A stretch of DNA of 64,000 bases. Source: Bacteroidaceae bacterium. GTDB lineage: Bacteria > Bacteroidota > Bacteroidia > Bacteroidales > Bacteroidaceae. The position numbers and the translations under genes are program-made. Location of the stretch: contig JAFRTL010000009.1 in the NCBI GenBank assembly GCA_017427065.1, positions 1-64,000 on the forward strand, read 5' to 3'. Below, one piece after another: positions 26,184 to 34,517 of this stretch. The notes under the pieces are model-generated. The model was not told where the DNA came from. It did no database searches and worked only from the letters and a program-made list of their open reading frames with translations. The first letter of the stretch is position 1. Each line of letters starts with the position of its first letter.

Positions 26184-27384
26184 CTACTTTTCTGCATTTT
26201 ATCAGTGTTTTCTTCCCATCGTTTAGTGTTGTGGCAAAAAGGTATGTGGAGCCTCCGTCATTTAGTTTCAGTTTTTTACGTAATGTAGCAACGTCTTGTG
26301 GAAAGTTTCTTACAGTCAAGTTGCCTTTGTCGATTCCGTCTAAAAGATAAGCAAGTTCTTTTTTATTAAAAGAGGAATAATCCTCTATATGAAAAATGCG
26401 TCCAGGAAAATCTGAATGTAAAGTATCAGAAGTGTATAGATGACTATTGGGGTGCAATTTCTTTAATTGAAAGCGTGATGCAATGCTCTTAAATGCACCT
26501 ACCTTCAAGATGGAAGCATTAGGCTCATAGAGGTATGTCTGTAAGGTTGTGGCATAGTCGCATGGTTTCTCTTCCTCTTCATAGTGGAAGCTGAATAATT
26601 GTGATGGTTCGCCCTTACTGGAGAGATTGACGGCTGTCAGTAAATGTTCACCACTGTGGACATTTTTGCTCATAACTATGAGAATTTCTTTACATTCGTT
26701 ATCCATACTTACCACATACACCTGCTCGATAGTGTTCCCAAGGGTACTTAACGCTTTTTTGATGTCAAGCATTGGAGAAAGCTTAGCCATCACTTTGTCG
26801 GCTTTTTCCAGCAAAAGGTCCTTTAGCTCCAAAATACTAGGCTCACAATCTTCTAAAGCGACCACCTTTCCTCCGCTAAGATTCCTTCGTGCGGGATCAA
26901 TAAATAGCCAATCCAAGTGTGAAGTTTGGAGTAGAAAATCTTTGGCATCAGTATGGCAGATATGGATGTTTTTAAGGTTTCTAACTAGGAAATTATTTTT
27001 TGCTAGTTGGCAAAGTAATTCTTGCCGCTCTACGTAGTAAGCCTGTTGGAATAATTTTCCGATAAAAGCACAGTCGATTCCAAAGCCACCGGTTAGATCT
27101 GCAAAAGTATCAAGATTGGTTTTACTTTCCACGACTATCTGTTGCTTAAATTGGGCAGTTAGTTCAGAAGAACACTGCTCCATTGAGAGATGTGGCGGAT
27201 AAAGTATGTTTTCATCAGCCGCCCAAGAAGGCAATTTATCCTTTGCTTTTTGCCATCCCTCTATCTGTGTAAGCGCAAAGGGAAGGTCAACATCCTCTTG
27301 AGGCTTGACTTTCAAGGCAAGGGCATGTACATCGTCCGTCAGATGCTGCTTGATAAAGATCCGTGTATGTTCGCTAATTTCCAA
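26146..27384 (-). CDS. Class I SAM methyltransferase with THUMP-like C-domain
   Basis: 412 residues. Residues ~90-240 form a Rossmann methyltransferase core (FADLTGGFGIDCAFIGKLF, the acidic VERQELLCQLAKNN, and LDWLFIDPARRNLSGGKV). The C-terminal THUMP-like domain ends near TLNDGKKTLIKCRK. Relatives are assumed to modify RNA; the substrate is unknown. It is the third gene of an operon with the M3 peptidase and a D,D-dipeptidase, 3 nt after the latter. The last ~12 residues (VPPRIELESK) are encoded antisense to tRNA-Arg, and the TAG stop (26146-26148) lies on the anticodon loop, so the gene appears to have lost its own stop and to terminate inside the tRNA. Confidence 0.88.
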   Translation of the reverse strand: MEISEHTRIFIKQHLTDDVHALALKVKPQEDVDLPFALTQIEGWQKAKDKLPSWAADENILYPPHLSMEQCSSELTAQFKQQIVVESKTNLDTFADLTGGFGIDCAFIGKLFQQAYYVERQELLCQLAKNNFLVRNLKNIHICHTDAKDFLLQTSHLDWLFIDPARRNLSGGKVVALEDCEPSILELKDLLLEKADKVMAKLSPMLDIKKALSTLGNTIEQVYVVSMDNECKEILIVMSKNVHSGEHLLTAVNLSSKGEPSQLFSFHYEEEEKPCDYATTLQTYLYEPNASILKVGAFKSIASRFQLKKLHPNSHLYTSDTLHSDFPGRIFHIEDYSSFNKKELAYLLDGIDKGNLTVRNFPQDVATLRKKLKLNDGGSTYLFATTLNDGKKTLIKCRKVVVPPRIELESKV

Positions 27385-27387
27385 TGT

Positions 27388-28131
27388 TTATTTTATTACC
27401 TTATACCGTTGTCTTGCTTCATTGCGACTCACTAAATTGAAATGCCACCATTCTGAAGGCAAGGTTTTGAAACCTGCTTCTTTCATTACTTGGCGGAGTA
27501 AAAGGCGGTTTGCTAAGGCTTCTTGTGTCATCTTCCCTTGCTTTACCAATGTCGCTTCATTGCTGATATTGGCTTCCCTTCCCAAATGGTCTATCTTAGT
27601 ACCCATAGGGAGAGTGTCGCCTTCCAACGTTGCCAACGTGATGTCCACTGCTACACCATAGTTGTGCATTCCTCCTCCATGTGCAGGATTCGACACATAG
27701 TTCTGCTTAGAAGTTCCTTTCACAGCATCCCACATCACTTGTTGTACACGAATCGGACGAGCGGCATCGAAGACAGCTAATGTAAGGTCGGGTCTTCGTT
27801 CCTTTAACAGTTTCTGAGCTTTAAGCAAGCAGCGCATGGCATCGGGATGCAGGTAGGCTTCTTGTAGCTCTGTGTAAAGCACCTTTCCTGTGAAATTATC
27901 GGCACGAGCATACATCAGACTTACCATGATGGTGCTATCTTGCTCGGCGATATTCAGATATCCAAGTGAATCCAACTGCTTTGCCATGTTGCTTTTTTCG
28001 GGAGGTAAAGGCACTTGCGATACTATCTCCGATATTTCAGAGATAGTATCGTCATTTGCCTCTTGATGTTGTTGTACTTGAGTACACATCATCAGACATG
28101 CCAAAGTTCCTATAACGAGTAGTGACTTCAA
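27388..28131 (-). CDS. M15 D-Ala-D-Ala dipeptidase (VanX/DdpX-like), exported
   Basis: 247 residues. The N-terminal hydrophobic segment ends ACLMMC, a plausible lipobox (Cys16). The VanX-type M15 core follows: SLMYARADNFTGKVLY, VFDAARPIRVQQVMWD, the zinc site AHGGGMHNYGVAVDITL (His and Asp) and the catalytic Glu/His pair in SEWWHFNL. Such enzymes hydrolyse D-Ala-D-Ala; outside vancomycin-resistance clusters they recycle cell-wall dipeptides. Nothing nearby resembles vanH or vanA, so a resistance role is unlikely. It sits 9 nt after the M3 peptidase gene in a probable operon. Confidence 0.92.
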   Translation of the reverse strand: MKSLLVIGTLACLMMCTQVQQHQEANDDTISEISEIVSQVPLPPEKSNMAKQLDSLGYLNIAEQDSTIMVSLMYARADNFTGKVLYTELQEAYLHPDAMRCLLKAQKLLKERRPDLTLAVFDAARPIRVQQVMWDAVKGTSKQNYVSNPAHGGGMHNYGVAVDITLATLEGDTLPMGTKIDHLGREANISNEATLVKQGKMTQEALANRLLLRQVMKEAGFKTLPSEWWHFNLVSRNEARQRYKVIK

Positions 28132-28140
28132 TGATTTCTA

Positions 28141-30246
28141 TTATTTCAGTCCTCTGTTCTCCAACAATCCATCAATTTTCGGATCACGTCCACGGAAATT
28201 GCGATACATGGTCATGCCATCATCAATGCCTCCAGGAGTGAAAATTGCATCACGGAAACGCTGTGCAATTGTGCTGTCGAGAATGTTTCCTGCTTCCTTA
28301 TATGCTTGGAAAGCATCGCATTCATAGACTTCTGCCCATAGATAGCTATAGTATCCAGCCGTATAACCACCACCCATCGTATGCTCAAAGTTGGTCACTC
28401 TATAGCGAGGGAATATCTGACGAGGGATGCCACGCTCATTCAGTTTCTGTTGTTCGAATGCCATTACGTCGAAATTAGCTGGAATTTCTTTCAGTGTATG
28501 CATGTCCATATCCACTAAAGAAGCAGCTACCAATTCCACCGTTGCGAAGCCTTGTCCGTATTTCTCGCTCTCTTGAATCTTCTTCACCAAATCCAGAGGA
28601 ATGACTTCTCCCGTTTGATAATGCTTGGCATAAACGTTTAGAATCTCTGGCTCCAAAGCCCAATGTTCATTGATTTGGGAAGGTACTTCTACGAAATCAC
28701 GCTCTACACCACCCGTCCCGCGATACTGTACATCGCGCATGAAAGAATGCAGTGCATGTCCGAATTCATGGAACTCTGTAGTGATGTTGGTCACATTCTG
28801 AAGTGCAGGAGTGTCTCCATTTGGAGGAGTAAGACTGGCCACATTTACTACAATAGGTATGACACGTTCGCCATCCTTGTAATATTCTCCACGGAAACTG
28901 GTACACCAAGCACCTGCACCTTTACCATCGCGAGGGAAATAGTCGCTATAGAACAATGCCAGTAATGAGCCATCTTTATCGCGTACTTCGAAGGTTTTGG
29001 TGTCTGGATGATATTTTGGTAAATCAGTCCGTTCTGTGAAAGTCAGGCCATAAAGCTTGTTGGCCACGTAGAAAATGCCTTGTTGCACATTATAAACCTC
29101 TAAGTAAGGGCGAACCTCATTGTCATCGATGTTGAATTTCGCCTTCTTTGCTTTCTCCATATAATACATGTAGTCCCAGCCTTCTGGCTCAAAGTTTTTG
29201 CCTTCTTTACGGATTTCAGCACGAATATCATTCAGTTCCTCCTGAGCTTTCTTAACGGCAGGTTCCCAGATCTGATCAAGCAGATTGTACACATTCTCAC
29301 TGGTCTTGGCCATGCGGTCGTCAAGAGCAAAAGAGGCATAATCTTCAAATCCCATCAGCTTTGCTTTCTGTAGACGCAGGTCTAACAATTTTACGCAGAT
29401 TTCGTTGTTATCCCATTCATTCCCTTGATTGCCACGATTGTAATAGGCGTCATAAACCTTCTTGCGAAGCTCACGATTGTTGCAATACTGAAGCACAGGA
29501 TTACAACTGGCACGTTGCATATTGAACATCCATTTGCCTTCCAGACCATTCTTCTTGGCCATTTCAGCAGCAGCATCGATGTTCGACTGTGGCAGTCCCT
29601 CCAGATCTTCCAACTTATCAACAGTAATGAAAGTATTGTTAGTTTCATGCAGAAGGTTCTGATCAAACTGCAACTGCAACATGGAGATTTCGTTATTCAA
29701 TTGAGCAAGTCGCAGCTTGTCAGATTCATTTAGATTGGCACCATTACGCACGAAACGCTTATAATAATTCTCAATCAACTTCTTCTGTTCCTTATTGTAA
29801 CCCGCCTGTTCCTGTTTGTCGTATAATTTCTTTACACGCTGAAACAGTTTATCATTCATATAAGTAGAGTTGCTGAGTTCTGAAGTCAGCGGTGAAATCT
29901 CCTTTTGCAAATCACGGTAATCTTGATTAGAATCACTGCTTGATAAGGGACTGAATACATTGCTGACCTTAGTGAGCAGGGCACCAGCATTGTCAAGAGC
30001 AAGAATAGTGTTTTCGAAAGTCGGAGCTTCTTTATTCTTCGCAATTTCTTGGATAGTTGCCTTCTCTTCTTCTATACCCTTCAGCATCGCTTCACGGATA
30101 TCATCAATCGTGATTTCGCAGAATGGGGGAATTTCATACGGAGTACCATATTTCTCAGCAAAGAAAGGATTAGTAGAGGTCTCCTTTTGAGAGCAGCCTG
30201 TCATGAGTAACATTGTTACAGCAGCCATTAAAAGTTCTTTTTTCAT
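28141..30246 (-). CDS. dcp: M3-family metallopeptidase, peptidyl-dipeptidase Dcp-like lipoprotein
   Basis: 701 residues. A lipoprotein signal (LLMTGC, Cys18) precedes the long helical M3 scaffold and the zinc site TEFHEFGHALHSF (HExxH) at about residue 490. The downstream FVEVPSQINEHWALEP supplies the third ligand Glu, and the C-terminus MGGGYTAGYYSYLWAEVY is typical of Dcp/oligopeptidase A enzymes. It removes C-terminal dipeptides from peptides in the periplasm or at the envelope. Together with the next gene (D,D-dipeptidase) it suggests an operon for peptide and wall-fragment recycling. The predicted box upstream (TACTTTTA, 30280-30287) deviates from consensus by one base. Confidence 0.92.
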   Translation of the reverse strand: MKKELLMAAVTMLLMTGCSQKETSTNPFFAEKYGTPYEIPPFCEITIDDIREAMLKGIEEEKATIQEIAKNKEAPTFENTILALDNAGALLTKVSNVFSPLSSSDSNQDYRDLQKEISPLTSELSNSTYMNDKLFQRVKKLYDKQEQAGYNKEQKKLIENYYKRFVRNGANLNESDKLRLAQLNNEISMLQLQFDQNLLHETNNTFITVDKLEDLEGLPQSNIDAAAEMAKKNGLEGKWMFNMQRASCNPVLQYCNNRELRKKVYDAYYNRGNQGNEWDNNEICVKLLDLRLQKAKLMGFEDYASFALDDRMAKTSENVYNLLDQIWEPAVKKAQEELNDIRAEIRKEGKNFEPEGWDYMYYMEKAKKAKFNIDDNEVRPYLEVYNVQQGIFYVANKLYGLTFTERTDLPKYHPDTKTFEVRDKDGSLLALFYSDYFPRDGKGAGAWCTSFRGEYYKDGERVIPIVVNVASLTPPNGDTPALQNVTNITTEFHEFGHALHSFMRDVQYRGTGGVERDFVEVPSQINEHWALEPEILNVYAKHYQTGEVIPLDLVKKIQESEKYGQGFATVELVAASLVDMDMHTLKEIPANFDVMAFEQQKLNERGIPRQIFPRYRVTNFEHTMGGGYTAGYYSYLWAEVYECDAFQAYKEAGNILDSTIAQRFRDAIFTPGGIDDGMTMYRNFRGRDPKIDGLLENRGLK

Positions 30247-30337
30247 ATCTTGATTCTATTTAGTTTTCAAATTGCGCAATAAAAGTAGGAAAGTGTAGGT
30301 TTATTTGCAAATGTTTTGGATAAAAATAAAGAAAAAA

Positions 30338-30361
30338 GCAGTTGCGATAACTCGTAACTGC
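30338..30361 (-). terminator. Terminator after tRNA-Met
   Basis: GCAGTTGCG (30338-30346) pairs with CGTAACTGC (30353-30361) with a 6-nt loop. A long T-run follows on the minus strand, 13 nt past the tRNA. Confidence 0.85.
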
Positions 30362-30374
30362 TTGATTGTTATTG

Positions 30375-30448
30375 TGGACCAGCTTGGGCTTGAACCAAGG
30401 ACCTCCAGATTATGAGTCTGTTGCTCTAACCAACTGAGCTACAAGTCC
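30375..30448 (-). tRNA. tRNA-Met (anticodon CAT)
   Basis: On the minus strand GGACTTG/CTGGTCC forms the acceptor with one T-T mismatch, and AGCTCAGTTGGTTAGAGC the D arm. The loop CTCATAA carries anticodon CAT and CTTGG/CCAAG is the T stem. The 5' G and lack of initiator features favour elongator Met; Ile2 with a modified C cannot be excluded. CCA is not encoded. Confidence 0.9.
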
Positions 30449-30475
30449 AATGCCTCTCTTTCGAGAATTGCGGAG

Positions 30476-30483
30476 CAAAAGTA
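30476..30483 (-). promoter_or_regulatory. -7 box for tRNA-Met
   Basis: Minus-strand TACTTTTG lies 27 nt upstream of the tRNA and matches TAnnTTTG, so the tRNA need not depend on the upstream genes. Confidence 0.6.
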
Positions 30484-30515
30484 GTGCTTTTGGAAGAAAA
30501 AAGCAAGTGTTTTGC

Positions 30516-30827
30516 TCAAAACTTATATTTGCGGTTGGGATTCTTGGGGAACCAACCTTTACGCACACGCTCCTCTTGTTGGAAGATTTCATGGATGCTC
30601 CAAAAGCAGGAGAAGGCAATAACACCAAGGAGCGATGACCAAAACAGATCACTTACCCAAAGGCAGGCTATGATACCTAAAATGCCCAATATCAAGAAGA
30701 ACCACCAACTGCGTGTGCCATAATAATATTCGACTTTAATCACGATAGGGTGGAAGATCCCGATAATCAAAAAGGTGCAGATGCCTAGCATCAAACCACC
30801 TAGATGGTGTGTCGTAAGGAAATCCAT
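30516..30827 (-). CDS. DUF4491-family small membrane protein
   Basis: 103 residues with three hydrophobic segments (about 10-30, 42-60 and 62-80) and a polar, basic C-terminus (RVRKGWFPKNPNRKYKF). The MDFLTTHHLGGLMLGICTFLIIG start and the HPIVIKVEYYYGTRSWW motif (parts) are typical of the DUF4491 family of Bacteroidota, whose function is unknown. It begins 3 nt after the Lrp regulator gene, so it is likely co-transcribed with it and perhaps linked to amino-acid homeostasis. Confidence 0.82.
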   Translation of the reverse strand: MDFLTTHHLGGLMLGICTFLIIGIFHPIVIKVEYYYGTRSWWFFLILGILGIIACLWVSDLFWSSLLGVIAFSCFWSIHEIFQQEERVRKGWFPKNPNRKYKF

Positions 30828-30830
30828 GCC

Positions 30831-31295
30831 TTAGTCTTCTGGACAGATAGGTATTTCTTTCTTAATGCTCTGATCCAATGAGATAAGGGTTTCGGTGGAA
30901 ACTACGCCAGGTATTTCTTGCAACTTATTATTCAGTAGGTCCATCAACTGCTCATTGTCACGGGCATATACTTTAGTCAGCATAGTATAAGGACCTGTAG
31001 TAAAATGGCATTCCACCACCTCTGGGATTTTATTAAGTTCGGCCACCACAGACTTGTACATGGAGCCCTTCTCCAGTTTTAGTCCTATGTAAGTACAGGT
31101 TCGATATCCTAATGATTTAGGATTGACATCATAGCCAGAACCGATGATAACACCCAGGTCTATAAGGCGCTGCACACGTTGGTGGATGGCTGCACGGGAT
31201 ACACCACATTCCGCAGCGACGTCTTTGAAAGGGATACGTGCATTACGGGTAATAATCTCCAGTATTTGTTTGTCTAGATTGTCTATCTTTTCCAT
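30831..31295 (-). CDS. Lrp/AsnC-family transcriptional regulator
   Basis: 154 residues. The N-terminal winged HTH (about 1-60) has NLDKQILEIITRNARIPFKDVA (part) and a recognition helix in VSRAAIHQRVQRLID. The C-terminal RAM/effector domain (about 70-145) has TGPYTMLTKVYARDNEQLMDLL. Such proteins are octameric feast/famine regulators sensing amino acids. The only gene clearly in its operon is the DUF4491 membrane protein. An exact -7 box precedes it. Confidence 0.94.
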   Translation of the reverse strand: MEKIDNLDKQILEIITRNARIPFKDVAAECGVSRAAIHQRVQRLIDLGVIIGSGYDVNPKSLGYRTCTYIGLKLEKGSMYKSVVAELNKIPEVVECHFTTGPYTMLTKVYARDNEQLMDLLNNKLQEIPGVVSTETLISLDQSIKKEIPICPED

Positions 31296-31336
31296 GTTTC
31301 CAAAACTATTTTTAAGATTAACTGATTATCGGAGAG

Positions 31337-31344
31337 CAAATATA
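31337..31344 (-). promoter_or_regulatory. -7 box for the lrp-type gene
   Basis: Minus-strand TATATTTG matches TAnnTTTG 41 nt upstream. Confidence 0.6.
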
Positions 31345-31397
31345 GCACTTATTTTTAGTTTTTACGACAAAATGTCAATTATTTTTCCATAATGGGC

Positions 31398-31446
31398 AAA
31401 AAAAGACGGATGTGCACAGCGTTTTGCAACTTTTGTGACATCCGTC
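31398..31446 (-). terminator. Terminator of the FKBP operon
   Basis: GACGGATGT (31405-31413) pairs with ACATCCGTC (31438-31446) over a 24-nt loop, followed by a T7 run in minus orientation. Confidence 0.75.
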
Positions 31447-31466
31447 AATTGTATGATGTATAAAAA

Positions 31467-32336
31467 TTACTTCTCTATACCAAGCAGTTCTACCTCAAAA
31501 ATAAGTGCAGAGTATGGCTTAATGCTGCTTCCTGCGCCTGATGCACCATAAGCTAACTCCTGAGGAATGAAGATTTCCCACTTAGAGCCAACAGGCATCA
31601 TGGTAAGAGCCTCGGTCCAACCAGAGATTACCTGACCTACTCCGAATGTAGCAGGCTCACCATTGCGGTTGTCAGTACTGTCGAATACGGTGCCATCGAT
31701 GGTCTTACCAGTGTAAAGCACTTTTACTTTGTCGTCCTTAGTAGGAATGGCACCCTTACCTTCCTTGATGACTTTATACTGCAGACCGCTGGCAGTGGTC
31801 TGAACACCTTCCTTAGTCTTGTTCTCTGCAAGGAACTTCTCACCATCCTCACGATTAGAACCATATAGCTTCTCGTTGTTGATGTCCTGCAATTGCTTCA
31901 TCTTCACATCTACAATGTTTGAAGCCATAGTGAGTTGTTCTTCAGTAGGATTGCCCATGTAGCCAGCAACGAAACCTGCGAGCAGGTCGTTTACGTTAAC
32001 AGTCTGAGTACTATCGGCAGAGAAAAGCTGCTGATTCAAACCATCTACCCAAGATTTTGCAACTTGCTGACCTACCTGAATACCTGCAGCGTGAGCCAAA
32101 TCGGCCATGCTGAGGTTCTGTGCTCCCTTCAAAAATCCTTCGATGAAGTTATTCTTCTGAGTGCTGTCTACGCCGAGGCTCAGCAAATAATCAGACAGAC
32201 CTTGAGTACGTACCAAACCGAAATTGTATGAAAGGGTGTCAATGTCATTCTTCAAACTTGGCTTTGGACTTTGTGCGGTGCAGGATGCCATACCGATGGC
32301 AATGGCTGCAACCATGATAAATGTAAACTTTTTCAT
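31467..32336 (-). CDS. FKBP-type peptidyl-prolyl isomerase lipoprotein
   Basis: 289 residues. The lipobox GMASC (Cys19) is followed by an FkpA/Mip-like helical N-domain (about 30-170) for dimerisation. The FKBP domain (about 175-288) has DKVKVLYTGKTIDGTVFDST, GQVISGWTEAL and FIPQELAYG, with the aromatic pocket residues retained. It assists folding of exported proteins in the periplasm. It follows a second, unanchored FKBP gene by 17 nt; the pair likely arose by duplication and gives isomerases on both sides of the membrane. Confidence 0.93.
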   Translation of the reverse strand: MKKFTFIMVAAIAIGMASCTAQSPKPSLKNDIDTLSYNFGLVRTQGLSDYLLSLGVDSTQKNNFIEGFLKGAQNLSMADLAHAAGIQVGQQVAKSWVDGLNQQLFSADSTQTVNVNDLLAGFVAGYMGNPTEEQLTMASNIVDVKMKQLQDINNEKLYGSNREDGEKFLAENKTKEGVQTTASGLQYKVIKEGKGAIPTKDDKVKVLYTGKTIDGTVFDSTDNRNGEPATFGVGQVISGWTEALTMMPVGSKWEIFIPQELAYGASGAGSSIKPYSALIFEVELLGIEK

Positions 32337-32353
32337 TTTGCTTTAAATTTGTC

Positions 32354-32947
32354 TTATAATACTTTTAATAATTCCACATCGAAAATTAGAGCACTATGAG
32401 GAGGTATCACGCCACCTGCTCCTTGTGCGCCATAGGCCAACTCTGAAGGGATGACTAGGTGCCATTTAGCGCCTGGGTTCATTAACTGGAGTGCTTCGGT
32501 CCATCCGGGGATAACTTGGTTGACACCGAACTCAGCAGGAATGCCGCGCTGCAAAGAACTGTCGAACAGGGTTCCATCGAGCAGCCAACCTTCATAGTGA
32601 CAGCTAACAGTATCTGTGGCACTGGCATGCTTGGCAGTTGGATCTCCAGGATTGATGATGCGGTATTGTAAGCCACTTTCAGTAGTGATGACTCCCTCGA
32701 TCTTTTTATTGTTCTCCAGATATTCCTCATTAGCCTTAATGCGGGCATCTGTCATCTGCTTGTCTAGTTCATCGATATATTGACTAGCGATGATTTGAGC
32801 CTGACGGTAATCCATCTCAGGTTTGTTCTCGAAAGCATCTTTCACAGCCTTCGCAAAATCTTCAACGTTAAGGTCGTTCTTTTTGATACCCATGCCGAGC
32901 AGATTTTGGGCGATGCCTAATCCCAGTGCATAACTTTTATTATCCAT
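32354..32947 (-). CDS. FKBP-type peptidyl-prolyl isomerase, no signal peptide
   Basis: 197 residues starting MDNKSYALGLGIAQNL, without any signal sequence, so probably cytoplasmic. The helical FKBP_N region (about 1-85) leads to the isomerase domain with TVSCHYEGWLLDGTLFDSSL, NQVIPGWTEALQLM and VIPSELAYGAQGAGGVIPPHS. It is the first gene of a two-gene operon with the lipoprotein FKBP; an exact TAnnTTTG box lies upstream. The domain order and ending (LIFDVELL) are nearly the same in both proteins. Confidence 0.93.
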   Translation of the reverse strand: MDNKSYALGLGIAQNLLGMGIKKNDLNVEDFAKAVKDAFENKPEMDYRQAQIIASQYIDELDKQMTDARIKANEEYLENNKKIEGVITTESGLQYRIINPGDPTAKHASATDTVSCHYEGWLLDGTLFDSSLQRGIPAEFGVNQVIPGWTEALQLMNPGAKWHLVIPSELAYGAQGAGGVIPPHSALIFDVELLKVL

Positions 32948-32975
32948 ATAATATTGCTTTTTTACAATTTGGCTG

Positions 32976-32983
32976 CAAAAATA
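32976..32983 (-). promoter_or_regulatory. -7 box for the FKBP pair
   Basis: Minus-strand TATTTTTG matches TAnnTTTG 29 nt upstream of the first FKBP start. Confidence 0.6.
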
Positions 32984-33088
32984 CTGCTTTTATTTGAATG
33001 TTTGATAATTATGGCATTAATTTTTCTTACTCTCAAGAATTCTTTCTAATTTAGCAGGGATGAAAATAACTATTTAAAGATATAGGTA

Positions 33089-33784
33089 ATGAAAAATTTG
33101 GTTTTCCTAACAGGTGCAGGGATGAGTGCAGAGAGCGGCATCAGCACTTTTAGAGATTCGGGTGGCATGTGGGAGCAGTATGATGTGCAGGATGTGGCCA
33201 GTATCGAAGGGTATTTGCGTAATCCTAAATTGGTGCTCGACTTTTATAATGCACGCCGTAATGAATTGAAGAATACTAAGCCGAATGCAGGACATATCGG
33301 CGTAGCTGCATTGGAAAAAGACTTCAATGTGACTGTAGTCACACAGAATGTGGACAATCTGCATGAACGTGCAGGTAGTTCGCATGTGATTCATTTGCAT
33401 GGAGAATTGATGAAAGCATGCTCTACACGCAGTCCGAACGATCCTCGTTATATCCGCAAGTTGAAAGAAGGGGAGGAGATTCATCTAGGCGACAAGGCTG
33501 GCGATGGCAGTCAACTCCGTCCGTTCATCGTGTGGTTTGGGGAGTCAGTGCCAGAAATAGAAACGGCTATAAACTATGTGCAGAAAGCGGATATTCTAGT
33601 TGTGATAGGCACTAGCTTGAATGTTTATCCTGCTGCAGGATTGCTCTACTATGCTCCCGATGAGGCTGAGATTTATCTTATAGATCCTAAGCCGGTGGAT
33701 GCGCATACCATGCGTGATATCCATGTGATACAGTCGGGTGCATCAGCTGGTGTGGCTAAGCTTACTTCTTTATTAGAGTCCTAA
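33089..33784 (+). CDS. Sirtuin-type NAD-dependent deacylase lacking zinc-site cysteines
   Basis: 231 residues. The NAD-binding motifs are intact: TGAGMSAESGISTFRDSGG, the TQNVDNLHERAG loop, catalytic His104 in IHLHGEL, IVWFGESVPE and VIGTSLNVYPAAGL. The small zinc module normally carries two CxxC pairs between the His and the FGE motif. Here that stretch (CSTRSPNDPRYIRKLKEGEE) has a single Cys111. The family removes acyl groups from lysine; whether this member binds zinc is doubtful. The gene stands alone and its last 23 bases overlap the end of the convergent glycosyltransferase gene. Confidence 0.9.
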   Translation: MKNLVFLTGAGMSAESGISTFRDSGGMWEQYDVQDVASIEGYLRNPKLVLDFYNARRNELKNTKPNAGHIGVAALEKDFNVTVVTQNVDNLHERAGSSHVIHLHGELMKACSTRSPNDPRYIRKLKEGEEIHLGDKAGDGSQLRPFIVWFGESVPEIETAINYVQKADILVVIGTSLNVYPAAGLLYYAPDEAEIYLIDPKPVDAHTMRDIHVIQSGASAGVAKLTSLLES

Positions 33785-34517
33785 GTACAAACCATAGATG
33801 GTAAAGCATGGTGGGGAAGAAACCATAGTGCTTTGACATAATCCAGAAGCGTTCCTTGAGGGACGCTTTATGGTTTTTGGTAGTCATGCCTTCTTCTAAG
33901 TAGTCTATCAGGGTGAGATGTGTATTGAAGAGCGACTTTGATTTCTTCATCACTCTTACACACCAGTCGAAATCGGAAGAGAAGCGGTATTTCAGGTCGT
34001 AAGGTTCTGCAAGTACGCGTTTGGCAAAGAAAGCTTGATGGCACACCAGCATCCCCTGTTTGAAACTCTTCCATGTGAGCTTTTCTGGAGCGGACAAGCG
34101 GCGCATCCGTTTAAAATGCCCGTCCTTATCTACGATGGCAGTTTCACCGTAAAGTACATCGGGCAAAGAGGTGGCAGTATGAAGAGCATGCACCATCTTT
34201 TCTAAAGTATCGTCTTCGTGAAATGCATCCCCAGCATTTAGAAAACACACATAGTCTCCTGTCGCTAAGGCCAATCCTTTATTCATGGCATCATACAACC
34301 CTTTGTCGGGTTCACTGACTACCTTGCTAATACGGTCCTTGTATGATTCTATAATGGATAATGTACCATCTTTCGAGGCTCCATCGATGATGAGATATTC
34401 CACCTGATGGTAAGTTTGTGCAATGACACTCTGGATAGTGGTTTCTAATGTATCGGCAGCATTAAAAGTCACTGTAATGACACTGAATGTAGGACTATAG
34501 TGGTAATGCATGGTCAC
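33762..34517 (-). CDS. Glycosyltransferase family 2
   Basis: 251 residues with a GT-A fold. SVITVTFNAADTLETTIQSV starts the nucleotide-sugar domain, LIIDGASKDGT and SEPDKGLYDAMNKGLALATG follow, and CFLNAGDAFHED stands in for the DXD metal site. It resembles WcaA/WcaE-type transferases of colanic-acid-like pathways; the sugar is unknown. It is last of three glycosyltransferases that overlap by 4 nt (ATGA) each, so they are translationally coupled. No membrane helix; it likely acts at the inner face on a lipid-linked glycan. Confidence 0.92.
   Translation of the reverse strand: MTMHYHYSPTFSVITVTFNAADTLETTIQSVIAQTYHQVEYLIIDGASKDGTLSIIESYKDRISKVVSEPDKGLYDAMNKGLALATGDYVCFLNAGDAFHEDDTLEKMVHALHTATSLPDVLYGETAIVDKDGHFKRMRRLSAPEKLTWKSFKQGMLVCHQAFFAKRVLAEPYDLKYRFSSDFDWCVRVMKKSKSLFNTHLTLIDYLEEGMTTKNHKASLKERFWIMSKHYGFFPTMLYHLWFVLRTLIKK

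Noticed and set aside
27388-28131. Vancomycin-resistance (vanX) locus
   Set aside because: No vanH, vanA or vanR/S-like genes nearby; the family also includes recycling dipeptidases.
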